64,000 nt of DNA from Pseudomonas sp. RIT409 (GTDB lineage: Bacteria > Pseudomonadota > Gammaproteobacteria > Pseudomonadales > Pseudomonadaceae), in assembly GCF_003052515.2 (NCBI RefSeq), contig NZ_QARE02000026.1, positions 1-64,000 on the forward strand. The letters run 5' to 3'. Position numbers and translations under genes: made by a program. Position 1 is the first letter of the stretch; the number at the start of each line of letters is the position of its first letter. Shown here piece by piece: positions 63,229 to 64,000 of the stretch. The notes below the pieces were generated by a model, which was not told the origin of the DNA, did no database searches, and worked only from the letters and a program-made list of their open reading frames with translations.

Positions 63229-64000
63229 ATGGTCAAGGTCGGTATCGTCGGTGGCACGGGTTACACCGGCGTCGAGTTGCTGCGTCTTCTGGCACAGCAT
63301 CCGGAAGCAGAAGTGGTCGCGATCACTTCGCGTTCCGAGGCGGGTTTGCCGGTCGCCGACATGTATCCGAACTTGCGCGGTCATTATGACGGACTGGCCT
63401 TCAGCGTTCCCGATGTGAAGGTGCTGGGTGCCTGTGACGTGGTGTTCTTCGCGACGCCTCATGGCGTTGCCCATGCGCTGGCAGGTGAACTGCTCGCAGC
63501 CGGTACCAAAGTGATCGACCTTTCCGCAGATTTTCGTCTGCAGGACCCAGTCGAATGGGCCAAATGGTACAACCAGCCCCACGGTGCGCCTGAGCTATTG
63601 CCTGAAGCGGTGTACGGCCTCCCGGAAGTCAATCGCGAGCAAATCAAAGGGGCTCGCCTCATCGCCGTACCGGGCTGCTACCCAACCGCCACCCAGTTGG
63701 GCTTCCTGCCGTTGCTCGAAGCAGGTCTGGCGGATCCGTCCCGCCTGATCGCCGACTGTAAATCCGGCATCAGCGGCGCAGGACGTGGCGCTAGCGTCGG
63801 GTCGCTGTATTCCGAAACGAGTGAAAGCTTCAAGGCCTACGCCGTGAAAGGCCATCGCCATCTGCCGGAGATCAGCCAAGGGCTGCGTCGCGCAGCGGGT
63901 GGTGACATCGGTCTGACCTTCGTACCGCATCTGACGCCAATGATTCGTGGAATTCACGCCACGCTGTATGCGACGGTGGTCGACACCTCCATCGATCTGC
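63229..64000 (+). CDS. argC: N-acetyl-gamma-glutamyl-phosphate reductase, 5' part
   Basis: The first 257 codons of ArgC; the rest lies past the window end. The cofactor motif is VKVGIVGGTGYTGVELLRLL; the active-site Cys lies in IAVPGCYPTATQLGFLP; SGISGAGRGASVG and KGHRHLPEIS follow. It reduces N-acetylglutamyl phosphate to the semialdehyde in arginine synthesis. The ATG at 63229 follows GAGGGCAGG. Confidence 0.96.
   Translation, partial: MVKVGIVGGTGYTGVELLRLLAQHPEAEVVAITSRSEAGLPVADMYPNLRGHYDGLAFSVPDVKVLGACDVVFFATPHGVAHALAGELLAAGTKVIDLSADFRLQDPVEWAKWYNQPHGAPELLPEAVYGLPEVNREQIKGARLIAVPGCYPTATQLGFLPLLEAGLADPSRLIADCKSGISGAGRGASVGSLYSETSESFKAYAVKGHRHLPEISQGLRRAAGGDIGLTFVPHLTPMIRGIHATLYATVVDTSIDL

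Overview
The window is a stretch of Pseudomonas chromosome (gamma-proteobacteria, high GC). The evidence is gene content and order: pqqF, davA-davB, an Lrp-type regulator, a PAS/GGDEF/EAL protein, rpoD-dnaG-rpsU / tsaD, plsY / folB-folK, cca, spoVR-yeaH-prkA, glpE, apaH-apaG-rsmA-pdxA-surA-lptD / amgK-murU, rpe-gph-trpE-trpGDC, vfr, osmC, coq7 and argC. From memory this order matches the rpoD-to-argC region of fluorescent pseudomonads such as P. putida and P. syringae; the species cannot be fixed from the sequence alone. No transposase, phage gene, CRISPR array or clearly broken gene was found, and no gap between genes exceeds 300 bases.

Layout. 1-4.2 kb: the 3' part of pqqF (cut by the window edge) and lysine catabolism by the aminovalerate route (davB oxygenase, davA amidase, Lrp-type regulator), all on the minus strand. 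4.4-8.6 kb: an accessory sugar-acid module on the plus strand, made of a KdgT-type permease, a DUF1537 kinase, a PdxA2 dehydrogenase and a DeoR-type regulator. It probably takes D-threonate or a similar four-carbon acid to dihydroxyacetone phosphate. 8.6-10.7 kb: a polyphosphate kinase 2 behind a near-consensus Pho box, and a FUSC-type membrane protein. 10.8-18.7 kb: tRNA-Ile(CAU), a large c-di-GMP enzyme resembling RmcA but without its periplasmic sensor, and the rpsU-dnaG-rpoD macromolecular synthesis operon. 18.9-35.7 kb: housekeeping genes for tRNA modification and repair, phospholipid and folate synthesis, the SpoVR/YeaH/PrkA stress module, and the apaH-to-lptD string. 35.9-38.4 kb: the AmgK-MurU cell-wall recycling shortcut plus a DnaJ-domain protein.

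39.5-47.0 kb: a sensor kinase with its own periplasmic solute-binding domain, its LuxR-type response regulator, and a polyamine-type ABC transporter. Candidate operator repeats and a hairpin between transporter genes are visible. 47.1-51.3 kb: a self-contained sigma-54 circuit, consisting of a PAS-AAA+ activator, paired palindromes, a -24/-12 promoter, an iron-type alcohol dehydrogenase and a permease. 51.5-57.5 kb: rpe-gph and the split tryptophan operons trpE and trpGDC. Each trp operon has its own 22-residue Trp-rich leader peptide, and the first leader is the in-frame 3' end of gph. 57.6-64.0 kb: a lipoate-ligase-fold protein, vfr/crp, osmC, coq7, a HIT protein, an SDR, a DUF805 protein, hemJ and the 5' part of argC.

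Most of the window is ordinary core genome. The parts most worth a second look are regulatory: the trp leader embedded in gph, the sigma-54 circuit, the Pho box on ppk2, the operator-like repeats of the sugar-acid module and of the polyamine-type transporter, and the RmcA-like protein that lacks its sensor domain.
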